Of a stretch of DNA of 46,619 nt, positions 35,077-45,786 are shown piece by piece (the stretch's first letter is position 1; the number at the start of each line of letters is the position of its first letter). This DNA is from Actinomycetes bacterium (lineage in GTDB: Bacteria > Actinomycetota > Acidimicrobiia > IMCC26256 > Chersky-534): NCBI GenBank assembly GCA_025463865.1, contig JAODBH010000033.1:1-46619 (forward strand). The letters run 5' to 3'. The notes under the pieces were generated by a model, which worked only from the letters and a program-made list of their open reading frames with translations, had not been told where the DNA came from and did not search any database. The position numbers and the translations under genes were made by a program.

Positions 35077-35100
35077 CTACCGACCAGTCGGTAGACCGAC
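35077..35100. promoter_or_regulatory. TetR-type operator: three alternating half-sites
   Basis: The sequence ctaccgac-ca-gtcggtag is a perfect palindrome with 8-bp arms (35077-35094). The right arm also forms a second perfect palindrome with the following bases, gtcggt-ag-accgac (35087-35100). Thus ACCGAC, GTCGGT, ACCGAC alternate every 8 bp. It lies between the divergent desaturase and TetR genes, so it is the probable binding site for that TetR. Confidence 0.8.
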
Positions 35101-35164
35101 GCCACGGTCCGCCCGCCGACCTGCGCCGAGCAATCGTGCGCCCGCTCATCTTGAAAGCCTGGCA

Positions 35165-35779
35165 ATGGTCACTGTCGGCCCGAACACGAAGGTGCAGATC
35201 CTCGAGGTCGCGCTGCGTCGATTCGCCGATCACGGCTATTCGGGCACGTCGCTCAACGAGATCGCGGACGAGGTCGGCATCCGCCGCCAGAGTCTGCTCC
35301 ACCACTTCCCGTCGAAAGAAGCCCTGTACCGCGCGGTCGTGCTCGAGTCCTTCGAGGACTGGCTGACGCTGGTGCAGGAAGCCGTCGCCGAAGAGGGTCC
35401 GGCCAAGCAGGGCTGGCCCCAGGTCGAGCGCATCCTCGCGGCCGCGTTCACCTTCTTCGAGGATCACCCCGAGTTCGTGCGCCTCGCCCGGCGCGAGGCG
35501 CTCGAAGGCGGACCGTTCCTCTCCGAAGAGCTGGGCGTGTCGCTCCGGCCCCTCTTCGACCGCGCCGCGCAGTTCCTGCAGCGCGAGATGGACGCCGGCC
35601 GGCTGTACCGCTACGACCCGAGCCAGCTCCTGCTCACCGGTTACGGCGCGATCCTCTCGTATCTCTCCGACGCGCCGTTGATCACCTCGCTCCTCGATCA
35701 GGACCCGCTGAGCCCGGCGGCACTCCAGGCCCGGCGCGAGCACGTCATCAACCTGCTCCGCCACGCGCTCGAGCCCTGA
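35165..35779 (+). CDS. TetR-family transcriptional regulator
   Basis: The 204-residue protein has an N-terminal TetR HTH (about 10-55): [50 protein letters not shown]. The rest is a helical ligand-binding domain. It faces the desaturase gene and the palindrome at 35077-35100, so it probably represses both and responds to an acyl-CoA or fatty acid; the ligand is inferred. Start ATG at 35165. Confidence 0.92.
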   Translation: MVTVGPNTKVQILEVALRRFADHGYSGTSLNEIADEVGIRRQSLLHHFPSKEALYRAVVLESFEDWLTLVQEAVAEEGPAKQGWPQVERILAAAFTFFEDHPEFVRLARREALEGGPFLSEELGVSLRPLFDRAAQFLQREMDAGRLYRYDPSQLLLTGYGAILSYLSDAPLITSLLDQDPLSPAALQARREHVINLLRHALEP

Positions 35780-35834
35780 TCCCCTGAGCCCCTGAGCCCC
35801 TGCGCACCCGAGTCCCGGGGTCGGCCGGAGCGGC

Positions 35835-36563
35835 TCAGATCACGTCGAGGGCGACGAACCGGTCGAGGAGACTGACGTCGCCGAACACCTCGAGCGCCGC
35901 CGAATCGAGCCGGCCACTCACGAGCAGGTCGAGATCCGACGCCGTCGCCCGGACCGCCACATCTCCCTTGGCGTGGCTCCGGTCGACCAGCAGGCCCGTC
36001 GGCGAGAAGGTGACCAGCCACTCCCCCGGCGCGTCGGTGGCATGCAGGTGCACGGTGCCGGACCCGGGCGCGACCTCCGCGTAGCGCGGGTGCGCGGCGA
36101 ACTTCTCGAGCTTCTCCTCGACACCGGTGATGGCGAGGTCGGTCGGGACGGGATCCGGTGTGCCGACCGCAAGCTGCGCGTCCCAGCGGTGGATCTCGGT
36201 CTCGTTGGCCTGGCGTCGGAACCAGAACGGCATCACGTGCGGCGGCCAGAAGGTGAACACGGGGGCGCCGGGGTCGGCCGCGCGCAACGTCGCGACCAAC
36301 GTGGCCGCGCCGGCCTCGACCCAGTCGCCCGGGTCCGTGGCCGGATCGGGAGCCGCGAACAGTCCCCGCATCCCCGCCGCCTCCTGCACGGGGGTGGCGA
36401 CGACGGCGGTGGCCATGCGGTGCACAGACCCCACGTGGAACGCGAGCTGACGTACGTCCCAATCGGGGCACGAGGGCACCGCCGCGTCGGGGTCCTGCCG
36501 GGCGACCTCGACGATCGTCGCTGCCGCGGTCGCGATCGCGTCGCAGTACTGGGCCTGGTCCAC
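35835..36563 (-). CDS. Mycothiol-dependent maleylpyruvate isomerase family protein
   Basis: The 242-residue protein has the MDMPI N-terminal DinB-like bundle, with PSCPDWDVRQLAFHVGSVHRM, then the metal-site-like TEIHRWDAQLAVG, and the small C-terminal domain. The H-x47-E-x3-H style ligands (His in FHVGSVHRM, Glu and His in ETEIH) are present. The family uses mycothiol in isomerisation or detoxification. It lies 7 bp after the SRAP gene in the same direction. Confidence 0.88.
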   Translation of the reverse strand: MDQAQYCDAIATAAATIVEVARQDPDAAVPSCPDWDVRQLAFHVGSVHRMATAVVATPVQEAAGMRGLFAAPDPATDPGDWVEAGAATLVATLRAADPGAPVFTFWPPHVMPFWFRRQANETEIHRWDAQLAVGTPDPVPTDLAITGVEEKLEKFAAHPRYAEVAPGSGTVHLHATDAPGEWLVTFSPTGLLVDRSHAKGDVAVRATASDLDLLVSGRLDSAALEVFGDVSLLDRFVALDVI

Positions 36564-36570
36564 GGAACTC

Positions 36571-37311
36571 CTAGACGTCGAAGAGCGTTCGGGGTGGGAG
36601 CGGCTCGACGAGGTCGGGCCCGTCGTTGTCGGCCTTGTTGACGCGGGTGCTGACGTCCCAGAGCTCGAGCTGGGTCTCGGGTGCCGGAACGAGCAGCGGT
36701 TCGAGCAGCGCGGTGTCTTCGATCGCAGGGTCGAGCCACACGTCCCACACGTCCTCGGGAAGCACGACCGGCATGCGGTCGTGCAAGGGAGCGAGCAGCT
36801 CGTTGGCCCTCGTCGTCACGATCGCGCAGCTGTGGAGCCACGCCGCGTCGGGGTCGGCGGGATCCCGCCAGCTGGACCAGAGACCGGCGAGCGGAAGCGG
36901 CTCACCGCTGCGGTCGTGGATGAAGACCGGCTGCTTCATGGCCCGGGTCCTGCCCCCGGCGCCCGGTTCCCGCTCGGCCCGCCATTCGTAGAACCCGTCG
37001 GCCGGGACCAGGCACCGTCGGAGCCGGAACGACCGCTCGTAGGCGGGTTTGTCGGCCACGGTCTCGGCCCGGGCGTTGATCAGGCGGTCACCGATGCTGC
37101 GGTCCTTGGCCCAACCCGGGACCAGACCCCAGCGCATCGGCTCCAGGGCCCTCGGCGAGCCCTCGGCGCGGCGATCCTCCACCACCACGAGGACGTCGGC
37201 CCTCGGCGCGACGTTCCAGCAGGCCTCGTGCTCCGGCACCCGGATCTCCTCGACCGAGAAGTGATCTGCGAGCAGTTGCGGGGACGAGACCGCGATGAAC
37301 CGGCCGCACAT
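36571..37311 (-). CDS. SRAP-domain protein (YedK/HMCES family)
   Basis: The 246-residue protein has the SRAP signature: MCGRF with the essential Cys2, WNVAPR with Asn33, GFYEW with the catalytic Glu, and LHDRMPVVL with the active His. These proteins link through Cys2 to abasic sites in single-stranded DNA and protect them. It follows the DUF3052 gene with 1 bp between stop and start, so they form an operon with the MDMPI-family gene. Confidence 0.95.
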   Translation of the reverse strand: MCGRFIAVSSPQLLADHFSVEEIRVPEHEACWNVAPRADVLVVVEDRRAEGSPRALEPMRWGLVPGWAKDRSIGDRLINARAETVADKPAYERSFRLRRCLVPADGFYEWRAEREPGAGGRTRAMKQPVFIHDRSGEPLPLAGLWSSWRDPADPDAAWLHSCAIVTTRANELLAPLHDRMPVVLPEDVWDVWLDPAIEDTALLEPLLVPAPETQLELWDVSTRVNKADNDGPDLVEPLPPRTLFDV

Positions 37312-37312
37312 G

Positions 37313-37753
37313 TCAGCGCCGCGCGGCGACGCGCGATGCGGTGCGATCGACGACGCGGTACACGAACCGCAACCCAGACCACGTGTCGTCGATGGCGCAC
37401 ACCTTGTTGTCGACGAGGCCCGCGCCGAGTCCGACCTCGCGCGTATACGCCTCGCTCAGATCGGTGATGACGTTCGACGCCTTCTTGGGCCACGCGATCC
37501 ACAGGCCGCCGTCTTGACGAATGGCGCGGGCCATCGCCGGGAACCGACGCGCGAGCTCCGCGCGACGCGTGACGAAGAACACGACGACGTCGAGTCGGCC
37601 GCGCGCGTCGGTGCGGACGTCGACGCCCTCGGGAAGCTCACCGAGCGCGGCCGGATACGTCGACGGCGCGCTGATCACCGCGACGCGCGAATGCGCGCGG
37701 ATGCCGAGCTTCTCCGGAAGTGGTGTCGCCGAGTACCCCGCCACGGCGCACAC
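37313..37753 (-). CDS. DUF3052 family protein
   Basis: The 146-residue protein matches DUF3052: AGYSATPLPEKLGIRAHSRVAVISAP at the start, DVVVFFVTRRAELARRFPAM, then DGGLWIAWPKKASNVITDLSEAYTREVGLGAGLVDNKVCAIDDTWSGLRFVYR. Function unknown. Confidence 0.9.
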   Translation of the reverse strand: MCAVAGYSATPLPEKLGIRAHSRVAVISAPSTYPAALGELPEGVDVRTDARGRLDVVVFFVTRRAELARRFPAMARAIRQDGGLWIAWPKKASNVITDLSEAYTREVGLGAGLVDNKVCAIDDTWSGLRFVYRVVDRTASRVAARR

Positions 37754-37839
37754 TCCAGTCGCGCCGGACCGCTCCCGTCAATCGGAGCGCGCCGCGGGCG
37801 TCGTGTCGCGGTCTCGCGCGTGAACGCGGTGCGTGAAGA

Positions 37840-38031
37840 TCACGCCGTCGTCGTCGGGCCGTCCGAGTCGTCCGGCTGGTCGCGTTCGGTGACCTCGCGG
37901 GCATGGGCGCGCGCCCGGCGAGCCAACCAGGCCGAGACCGCTCCCGCGCCGAGGAACACCACGGCGAGGCCGGCGAGCACCGCGGCGAGGAGCAGCTGGT
38001 CGTTCCGGGACGCGGCGATCAGCAGGCTCAT
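37840..38031 (-). CDS. Hypothetical single-pass small membrane protein
   Basis: The 63-residue protein has one membrane segment (LLLAAVLAGLAVVFLGAGAV) and a charged C-terminal tail rich in Arg and acidic residues. AAGGA lies about 9 bases before the ATG at 38031. No family is recognised. It is divergent from the peroxiredoxin gene and ends 86 bp before the DUF3052 start. Confidence 0.55.
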   Translation of the reverse strand: MSLLIAASRNDQLLLAAVLAGLAVVFLGAGAVSAWLARRARAHAREVTERDQPDDSDGPTTTA

Positions 38032-38163
38032 CGACACCGATCCTTCCAGTCGCCGGTTGGCGGCGTATTCCCGACTCGTCCGCTCGACTTTGGCGAACCT
38101 GATCGCTACCATCGCGTGAAATCGAGATCGATCGGTCCCCCTGTCCCACGAAGCGAGGTTCCA

Positions 38164-38799
38164 ATGGCAATCCGTCTGGGCGACACCGCCCCCGACTTCA
38201 CCGCCGAGACCACCGAAGGCACCATCAACTTCCACGAGTACCTCGGCGACGGGTGGGGGATCCTGTTCTCGCACCCGAAGGACTTCACGCCCGTCTGCAC
38301 CACGGAGCTCGGCGCCTTCGCCAGTCGCAAGGCCGACTTCGACAAGCGCAACGTGAAGCTCATCGGGGTCAGCGTCGACTCGCTGGAGTCCCACAAGGGC
38401 TGGGTGGGTGACATCGAGGAGACCCAGGGCACGGCCCTCAACTACCCGCTGATCGCCGACACCGACAAGAAGGTGTCGAACCTCTACGACATGATCCACC
38501 CGAACGCCAACGACACCATGACGGTGCGCTCGGTCTTCATCGTCGGCCCCGACAAGAAGGTCAAGCTCATCCTCACGTACCCGGCGAGCACCGGCCGCAA
38601 CATCGACGAGATCCTCCGGGTCGTCGACTCGCTGCAGCTCACGAGCAACTACTCGGTGGCGACGCCGGTCAACTGGACCGACGGCGACGACGTCATCATC
38701 GGCTCGGCCGTCTCGGACGAGGACGCCAAGGTGAAGTTCCCCAACGGCTGGAAGGCCCCGAAGCCGTACCTGCGCTACGTCCCGCAGCCCGGGAAGTAG
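38164..38799 (+). CDS. 1-Cys peroxiredoxin (Prx6 class)
   Basis: The 211-residue protein has the peroxidatic Cys45 in HPKDFTPVCTTELGAF and the long C-terminal extension of Prx6 (after NIDEILRVVDSLQLT). No other Cys is present, so it uses an external thiol as resolving partner. It reduces peroxides. GAGG lies 6 bases before the ATG. A hairpin terminator follows. Confidence 0.95.
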   Translation: MAIRLGDTAPDFTAETTEGTINFHEYLGDGWGILFSHPKDFTPVCTTELGAFASRKADFDKRNVKLIGVSVDSLESHKGWVGDIEETQGTALNYPLIADTDKKVSNLYDMIHPNANDTMTVRSVFIVGPDKKVKLILTYPASTGRNIDEILRVVDSLQLTSNYSVATPVNWTDGDDVIIGSAVSDEDAKVKFPNGWKAPKPYLRYVPQPGK

Positions 38800-38849
38800 T
38801 CGCCTGCGGGCCCCGCGCCCGCACCCGGAACACCGCTACACCCGGATCC

Positions 38850-38872
38850 GAGCCCCGCACCGTGCGGGGCTC
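38850..38872. terminator. Perfect 11-bp stem hairpin after the peroxiredoxin gene
   Basis: gagccccgcac and gtgcggggctc are perfect inverted copies around a single central base (functional loop 5 nt). It lies 51 bp after the stop of the peroxiredoxin gene. No U-tract is visible, which is common in this GC range. Confidence 0.75.
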
Positions 38873-38895
38873 GTCCGCGTCGTGGCCCCCAGCTC

Positions 38896-38938
38896 CGTGC
38901 GTTCCTCAACGACCTATGCGGTTGTTGAGGAACGCACG
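38896..38938. terminator. Long hairpin between convergent genes (outer stem cgtgcgt)
   Basis: Arms cgtgcgttcctcaac (38896-38910) and gttgaggaacgcacg (38924-38938) pair perfectly over 15 bp, and the loop can extend the stem with G-U pairs (caacgacc/ggttgttg). Together with the hairpin at 30612-30658 it forms a pair of elements that share the same outer stem and position between convergent genes. Confidence 0.75.
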
Positions 38939-38975
38939 AGCCTGACCTCGAGGTTGGCCTCGACGTGTACGGGAG

Positions 38976-39023
38976 CTCCACGTCGAGATGACTCCACGTC
39001 GAGACGACTACACGTCGAGGAAG
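38976..39023. repeat. 16-bp tandem repeat, three copies, derived from the ftsX 3' end
   Basis: ctccacgtcgagatga, ctccacgtcgagacga and ctacacgtcgaggaag follow head to tail. The third copy is the end of ftsX (the cta is its stop on the minus strand), so the first two appear to be duplications of the end of the coding sequence into the downstream region. Confidence 0.75.
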
Positions 39024-39877
39024 CGGCGGAGACCGAGGGCGGAGGCGGCGACGCCGATGAGGCTGCCGATCAGGAGCACCACGACCGACGCGAAGACCAC
39101 GTCGGAGTTGGTGATGTAGTTGCCCTGGACCGCGAACGTGTGCTCGAGGAGGTAGCGGACCGCCAGGAGCGCAGGGACCGCGATCACCGCGCCCAGCATC
39201 CCCTGGAGGAAGCCCTCGGCCATGAACGGCACGCGTACGAACCAATTGGACGCGCCGACGAGCTTCATGACCTCGATCTCACGGCGGCGGGCGAAGGTCG
39301 CGAGCCGGATCGTGTTGAGGATCAGGATCGTCGACGAGGCGAGCAGCACGATCGACAGCGCGATCAGGAGCTGCTGGGCCCGTTTCGTCTGGCGGAGCTT
39401 GCGGTCGAGCGCGGCGCCCGGCGTGTTCACCTTGTTCACCCCTGGCAGGCGCGTCAGCTCGTTGGCGATCTGGTTGGTGAACTCCGCTTTCGCCGGCGCG
39501 ACCCGGAACGACGTCGGCAGGTCGGCCGGGCTGACGTTGTTCACCAGGGCGGGCTGGTTGGCGAAGAGAATCTTGAACTCGACCAGCGCGTCCTGCTTGT
39601 TGAGGTACTTGTAGCTCTTGACGTTGGTGTACGACTTGAGCGCCGCGTTGACGCCGTCGATCTGGGTCTGGGTGGCGTCGACGTTCATGAACGCCTCGAG
39701 CCGCACGCCGCCCTTCCAACGGGCGTTGCCGTGGTTGGCCCAGTCGGAGCCGAGGATCATCCCGCCGAACAGCACGAGTGACACCGCGACGGTCAGCACA
39801 CCCGCGATCGACATCGACAGGTTGCGGCGCAGCGACGTCAGCGTCTCGCGCAGGAAGTACCCGAACCTCGCGAGCAT
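39008..39877 (-). CDS. ftsX: Cell division protein FtsX
   Basis: The 289-residue protein has a short cytoplasmic N-terminus (FLRETLTSLRRNLSMS), a membrane segment, a large extracytoplasmic loop, then three C-terminal membrane segments, with ATFARRREIEVMKLVGASNWFVRVPFMAEGFLQGMLGA, the FtsX family's conserved cytoplasmic region. It acts with FtsE to activate peptidoglycan hydrolases at the septum. The ATG lies 2 bp after the ftsE stop. In many actinobacteria smpB follows; here a hairpin and tandem repeats follow instead. Confidence 0.96.
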   Translation of the reverse strand: MLARFGYFLRETLTSLRRNLSMSIAGVLTVAVSLVLFGGMILGSDWANHGNARWKGGVRLEAFMNVDATQTQIDGVNAALKSYTNVKSYKYLNKQDALVEFKILFANQPALVNNVSPADLPTSFRVAPAKAEFTNQIANELTRLPGVNKVNTPGAALDRKLRQTKRAQQLLIALSIVLLASSTILILNTIRLATFARRREIEVMKLVGASNWFVRVPFMAEGFLQGMLGAVIAVPALLAVRYLLEHTFAVQGNYITNSDVVFASVVVLLIGSLIGVAASALGLRRFLDV

Positions 39878-39879
39878 GC

Positions 39880-40563
39880 TCAGACCCCGCCGTAGACGCC
39901 GCGCGCCTGGTCCCGGACGAGGAGCCCGTGGTCGAGCTCGATGACCCGACGGCGCATGGTGTCGACGATGCGCTCGTCATGGGTGGCCATGACCACGGTG
40001 GTGCCGGTCCGGTTGATGCGGTCGAGCAAGCGCATGATGCCGACGGTGGTGGTCGGGTCGAGGTTCCCGGTGGGCTCGTCGGCGAGGAGGATCAGCGGCC
40101 GGTTCACGAACGCGCGGGCGATGGACACCCGCTGCTGCTCACCACCCGACAGCTCGGTGGGGAAGTTGTTCTGCTTGGCCGCGAGCCCGACGAGGTCGAG
40201 GATCTGCGGCACCTGCGTGCGGATCACGTGACGCGGGCGGCCGATGACCTCCTGCGCGAACGCGACGTTCTCGTAGACCGTCTTGTTGGGCAGCAGCTTG
40301 AAGTCCTGGAAGATGCACCCGATGTTGCGGCGCAACTGCGGGACCTTCCACGAGCTCAGGCGCGAGATGTCGCGCCCCGCGACCATGATCTGGCCGGTGG
40401 TGGGCAGCTCCTCGCGCAGCAACAGCCGCAGGAAGGTGCTCTTCCCCGAGCCGGACGGCCCGACGAGGAAGACGAACTCGCCCTTCTGCACGTCGAGCTC
40501 GACGTCGCGGAGAGCAACGACATCGCCCTTGTAGACCTTGGTGACGTTCTCGAATCGGATCAT
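39880..40563 (-). CDS. ftsE: Cell division ATP-binding protein FtsE
   Basis: The 227-residue ABC ATPase has Walker [14 protein letters not shown], signature [14 protein letters not shown] and Walker [14 protein letters not shown], with the FtsE-specific opening [32 protein letters not shown] and [24 protein letters not shown]. It forms a complex with FtsX. Confidence 0.97.
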   Translation of the reverse strand: MIRFENVTKVYKGDVVALRDVELDVQKGEFVFLVGPSGSGKSTFLRLLLREELPTTGQIMVAGRDISRLSSWKVPQLRRNIGCIFQDFKLLPNKTVYENVAFAQEVIGRPRHVIRTQVPQILDLVGLAAKQNNFPTELSGGEQQRVSIARAFVNRPLILLADEPTGNLDPTTTVGIMRLLDRINRTGTTVVMATHDERIVDTMRRRVIELDHGLLVRDQARGVYGGV

Positions 40564-40687
40564 GCGAGGGCCTCACGCTAGTGCGCCCCGACCCCCGCCC
40601 GCGGTCATGCCGATTGTGGCACGCAGGCCCCGCCGGGACGCGGCACGGGCAGGGCGCGCTGCTCCGGGCGGATCGATCCGGGGCGGA

Positions 40688-41817
40688 TCAGGCGCTCCGG
40701 GACCGCTTCCACTGCAGGTAGGCCTCGAGGAACGGGTCGATCGCCCCGTCGAGCACGGCCTGCACGTTGCCGGTCTCGTAGATGGGCTGTGGGCGCCCGT
40801 CGACCTCGCGGGTGCGCTCGTCCTTGACCATCTGGTACGGAGCCAGGACGTAGGAGCGGATCTGACTGCCCCACGCGACGTCGTTCTTGTCGCCCGAGAG
40901 CGCTTCCAGCTTCTGCCGGTGCTCCTCCCGCTGCCGCTCCGCCAACCGGGCGGCGAGGATCTGCATCGCCTTGGCCCGGTTCTGCATCTGCGACCGCTGG
41001 TTCTGGCACGACACGACGATGCCGGTGGGCAGGTGGGTCAGGCGGACCGCGGAGTCGGTCTTGTTGACGTGCTGACCGCCCGCGCCGGACGAGCGGTACG
41101 TGTCGACCCGCGATCCTTCTCGTCGATCTCGGGGGTCTCGGCCTCCTCGAGCGACGGCACGCAGTCGAACGACGCGAACGCGGTCTGGCGCCGGGCCTGG
41201 GAGTCGAACGGCGAGATGCGCACGAGGCGGTGCACGCCCTTCTCGCCGCTCAGCAGGCCATAAGCGAAGCGACCCTTCACGACGAAGGTGGCCGAGGAGA
41301 TGCCGGCCTCGGTGCCTTCGGCGATCTCGTCGATCTCGACGTCGAACCCGCGGCTCTCGGCCCAGCGCATGTACATGCGCAGCAACATCTGGGCCCAGTC
41401 CTGCGCGTCGGTACCGCCCGCACCGGAGTGCACCTCGCAGATCGCGTCGCGTTCGTCGTGCTCGCCGGTGAACAGCGCGCGCAGCTCGAGGCGCTCGAGC
41501 TCCTCTCGGAGCGCCGCGGTCTCTTCCTCGATCTCCGCCTCCTGCGACGGATCGGACTCCTCGCGCGCGAGCTCGGCGAGCGTCGCGACGTCGTCGACGC
41601 GCTGCGCGAGACCGTCGAGCAGGTCGATGTCGTCGGCGACGCGCTTCAACTCGGCGGTCACCTTCGTGGCGACGGCTTGATCGTCCCAGAGATCGGGGCG
41701 GCTGGCCTCGGTCTCGAGCTCGGCGTGACGGACCCGCTTGTCGTCGAGGCGGAGGTAACGCTGCGCGTCGGCGACGCGCTGGTGCAGATCGGCCAGCTCA
41801 CTGCTGTAGTCGCGCAC
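40688..41817 (-). CDS. prfB: Peptide chain release factor 2, split by a one-base frameshift
   Basis: The upstream part (41817 to about 41112) encodes the N-terminal helical domain and the [36 protein letters not shown] segment of RF2, ending EIDEKD. The frame then breaks, and in another frame the coding continues as [21 protein letters not shown], with the GGQ motif, and [17 protein letters not shown], to the stop at 40688. Adding one T (plus-strand A) between 41111 and 41112 restores [15 protein letters not shown] and a 376-residue protein. RF2 is essential, so an assembly error is the first explanation; the usual +1 programmed site near codon 25 is not involved. The GTG start is 3 bp after the secA stop. 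The gap 40564-40687 shows no gene. Confidence 0.9.
41111..41112 (-). other. prfB: Frameshift point in prfB (probable missing base)
   Basis: The minus-strand sequence GAGAAGGATCGCGGGTCGAC would read Glu-Lys-Asp-Leu-Arg-Val-Asp if a T stood between the C and G of ATCG (GATCTGCGG). This is the canonical RF2 sequence. The sequence as given puts the GGQ half one base out of frame. No X-XXY-YYZ slippery heptamer is visible at the point. Confidence 0.85.
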
Positions 41818-41820
41818 CCG

Positions 41821-44529
<2,709 letters not shown>

Positions 44530-44581
44530 ACAGGAGAGCGAGTGTACCGGGGGTCCCGGCCGGATCAGACCCGGGTACGGC

Positions 44582-45187
44582 TCAGCTCGAGCCCTCGATG
44601 AGGCCGAGGTGACCGTCGTGGCGCCGGTAGAGCACCGCGGCGGCGTGGTTCTCCGCGTTGGTGAACAGGAAGAAGTCGTGGCCGAGCAGCTCCATCTGGA
44701 GCGCCGCGTCGACCGGGCTCATCGCCTGCATGGTGAGCTGCTTCGTCCGCACGAGCCTGGCCTCGGTGTCGGGCTCCGACGCGGCGAGGTTCTGCTCGTG
44801 CGCGTAGTCGTCGGCCGGCATCGCGTGGGTCTGGAAGTCACGCCGTCGGGGATGGGCCCGGGCGACCCGCTTCTCCTTCAGCTTCGCGACCTGGTGCTCC
44901 AGCTTCTCGACGCACAGGTCGAGCGCGGCCAGCTGCTCCTTGGCCGCGGCGTGCGCCTTCACCACGTGACGCCGCAGGTGGACCGTCGCCTCGCAGACCT
45001 GGTTCGCCGCGATGCGGGGGTTCTTCAGCTCCGAGAAGTCGACCTCGGCCCGGCTCGCGTCCTTGGCGAACCGCCGGATCCGGCCCAACTTCTCCCGAGC
45101 CGCGTCCCGCACCCGCTCGTCGAGGTCGACACGCTTGGCGCGGACCACGATCTCGAGCGCACTTGCCTGGCCGTCGTGCATGGTCAT
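44582..45187 (-). CDS. hpf: Ribosome hibernation promoting factor, long form
   Basis: The 201-residue protein has an N-terminal S30AE domain (about 10-115) and a C-terminal S30AE_C dimerisation domain after a basic linker, seen in LVRTKQLTMQAMSPVDAALQMELLGHDFFLFTNAENHAAAVLYRRHDGHLGLIE. Long HPF binds the 30S decoding region and pairs two 70S ribosomes into 100S dimers. It sits 52 bp before secA, as in many actinobacteria. Confidence 0.95.
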   Translation of the reverse strand: MTMHDGQASALEIVVRAKRVDLDERVRDAAREKLGRIRRFAKDASRAEVDFSELKNPRIAANQVCEATVHLRRHVVKAHAAAKEQLAALDLCVEKLEHQVAKLKEKRVARAHPRRRDFQTHAMPADDYAHEQNLAASEPDTEARLVRTKQLTMQAMSPVDAALQMELLGHDFFLFTNAENHAAAVLYRRHDGHLGLIEGSS

Positions 45188-45337
45188 ACCGGCAGCCCCC
45201 CGCCTCGAACCGAAACACCGATCAGCACCGTGTGCCCGGGAGTATACGGCGCGCCTCCTGGGTCGGACCTGAGCGCCGCCCCCTCGGATCGGTGCGTCGC
45301 CATGCCGCCCGGCGGCGGTCGTCGATCAGAACGTGGA

Positions 45338-45577
45338 TCACATGGTGTGGTTCGGAGCCGGAACGAGCCAGGCGACGATGCGCTCAGCGACGTCGTCGAC
45401 AGAGGGCGCGTAGTGGCCGGTGCGGACCTGCTCGCGCACCGCGCGGACGTGTTCCTCTCCCGTGCTGTCGAGCTCGTACGCGACGCCGAGGTCGAGGGTG
45501 AGCAACCGACCGCGTGCCGCCGGCGCCGGGAGCGCGGTCGGGAACATGGTGCTTGCGTCACTGCGGAACTTCGCCAT
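45338..45577 (-). CDS. FlgM-like anti-sigma factor
   Basis: The 79-residue protein has a C-terminal half that reads VRAVREQVRTGHYAPSVDDVAERIVAWLV, close to the FlgM C-terminal helix pair (x-VR-x-KV-x-x-G-x-Y-x-x-D-x-x-x-VAE-R). The N-terminal half is not recognisable. FlgM holds the flagellar sigma-28 inactive until export. No other flagellar gene is visible in the window. The upstream region has a sigma-28-like promoter, which would be consistent. The match is modest and an unrelated small regulator is possible. Confidence 0.6.
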   Translation of the reverse strand: MAKFRSDASTMFPTALPAPAARGRLLTLDLGVAYELDSTGEEHVRAVREQVRTGHYAPSVDDVAERIVAWLVPAPNHTM

Positions 45578-45612
45578 GGTTTGACTCCGTTCTCCTGTTG
45601 TTCGCACAGGAT

Positions 45613-45640
45613 GAGTCGGCCACGTTTCGCGATCTCTTGA
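45613..45640 (-). promoter_or_regulatory. Sigma-28-like promoter upstream of the FlgM-like gene
   Basis: On the minus strand TCAAG (45640-45636) and GCCGACTC (45620-45613) resemble the sigma-28 consensus TAAA and GCCGATAA, with a 16-base gap between TCAA and GCCG against the usual 15. The -10 box is 35 bp before the ATG, so the transcript leader would be about 25-30 nt. The remainder of the 209-bp gap shows no gene. Confidence 0.45.
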
Positions 45641-45786
45641 GCAAACTGACCACGATGAGTGGTATGACGCCGGGGATGATTCGCCCCATGCCGACGGGGA
45701 CGGTTCCCGACGCCCAGCGCGGTTCCGGGCGCGCCGGCGGCCCACGCCCTCGTGGTGCCGGCGCGTCAGCCGCTGACGCACCCGCA

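Noticed and set aside
41800-41817. Classic +1 programmed frameshift of prfB
   Set aside because: The usual CUU-UGA site lies near codon 25; the first part of this gene reads through without a stop, and the break is at the GGQ end.
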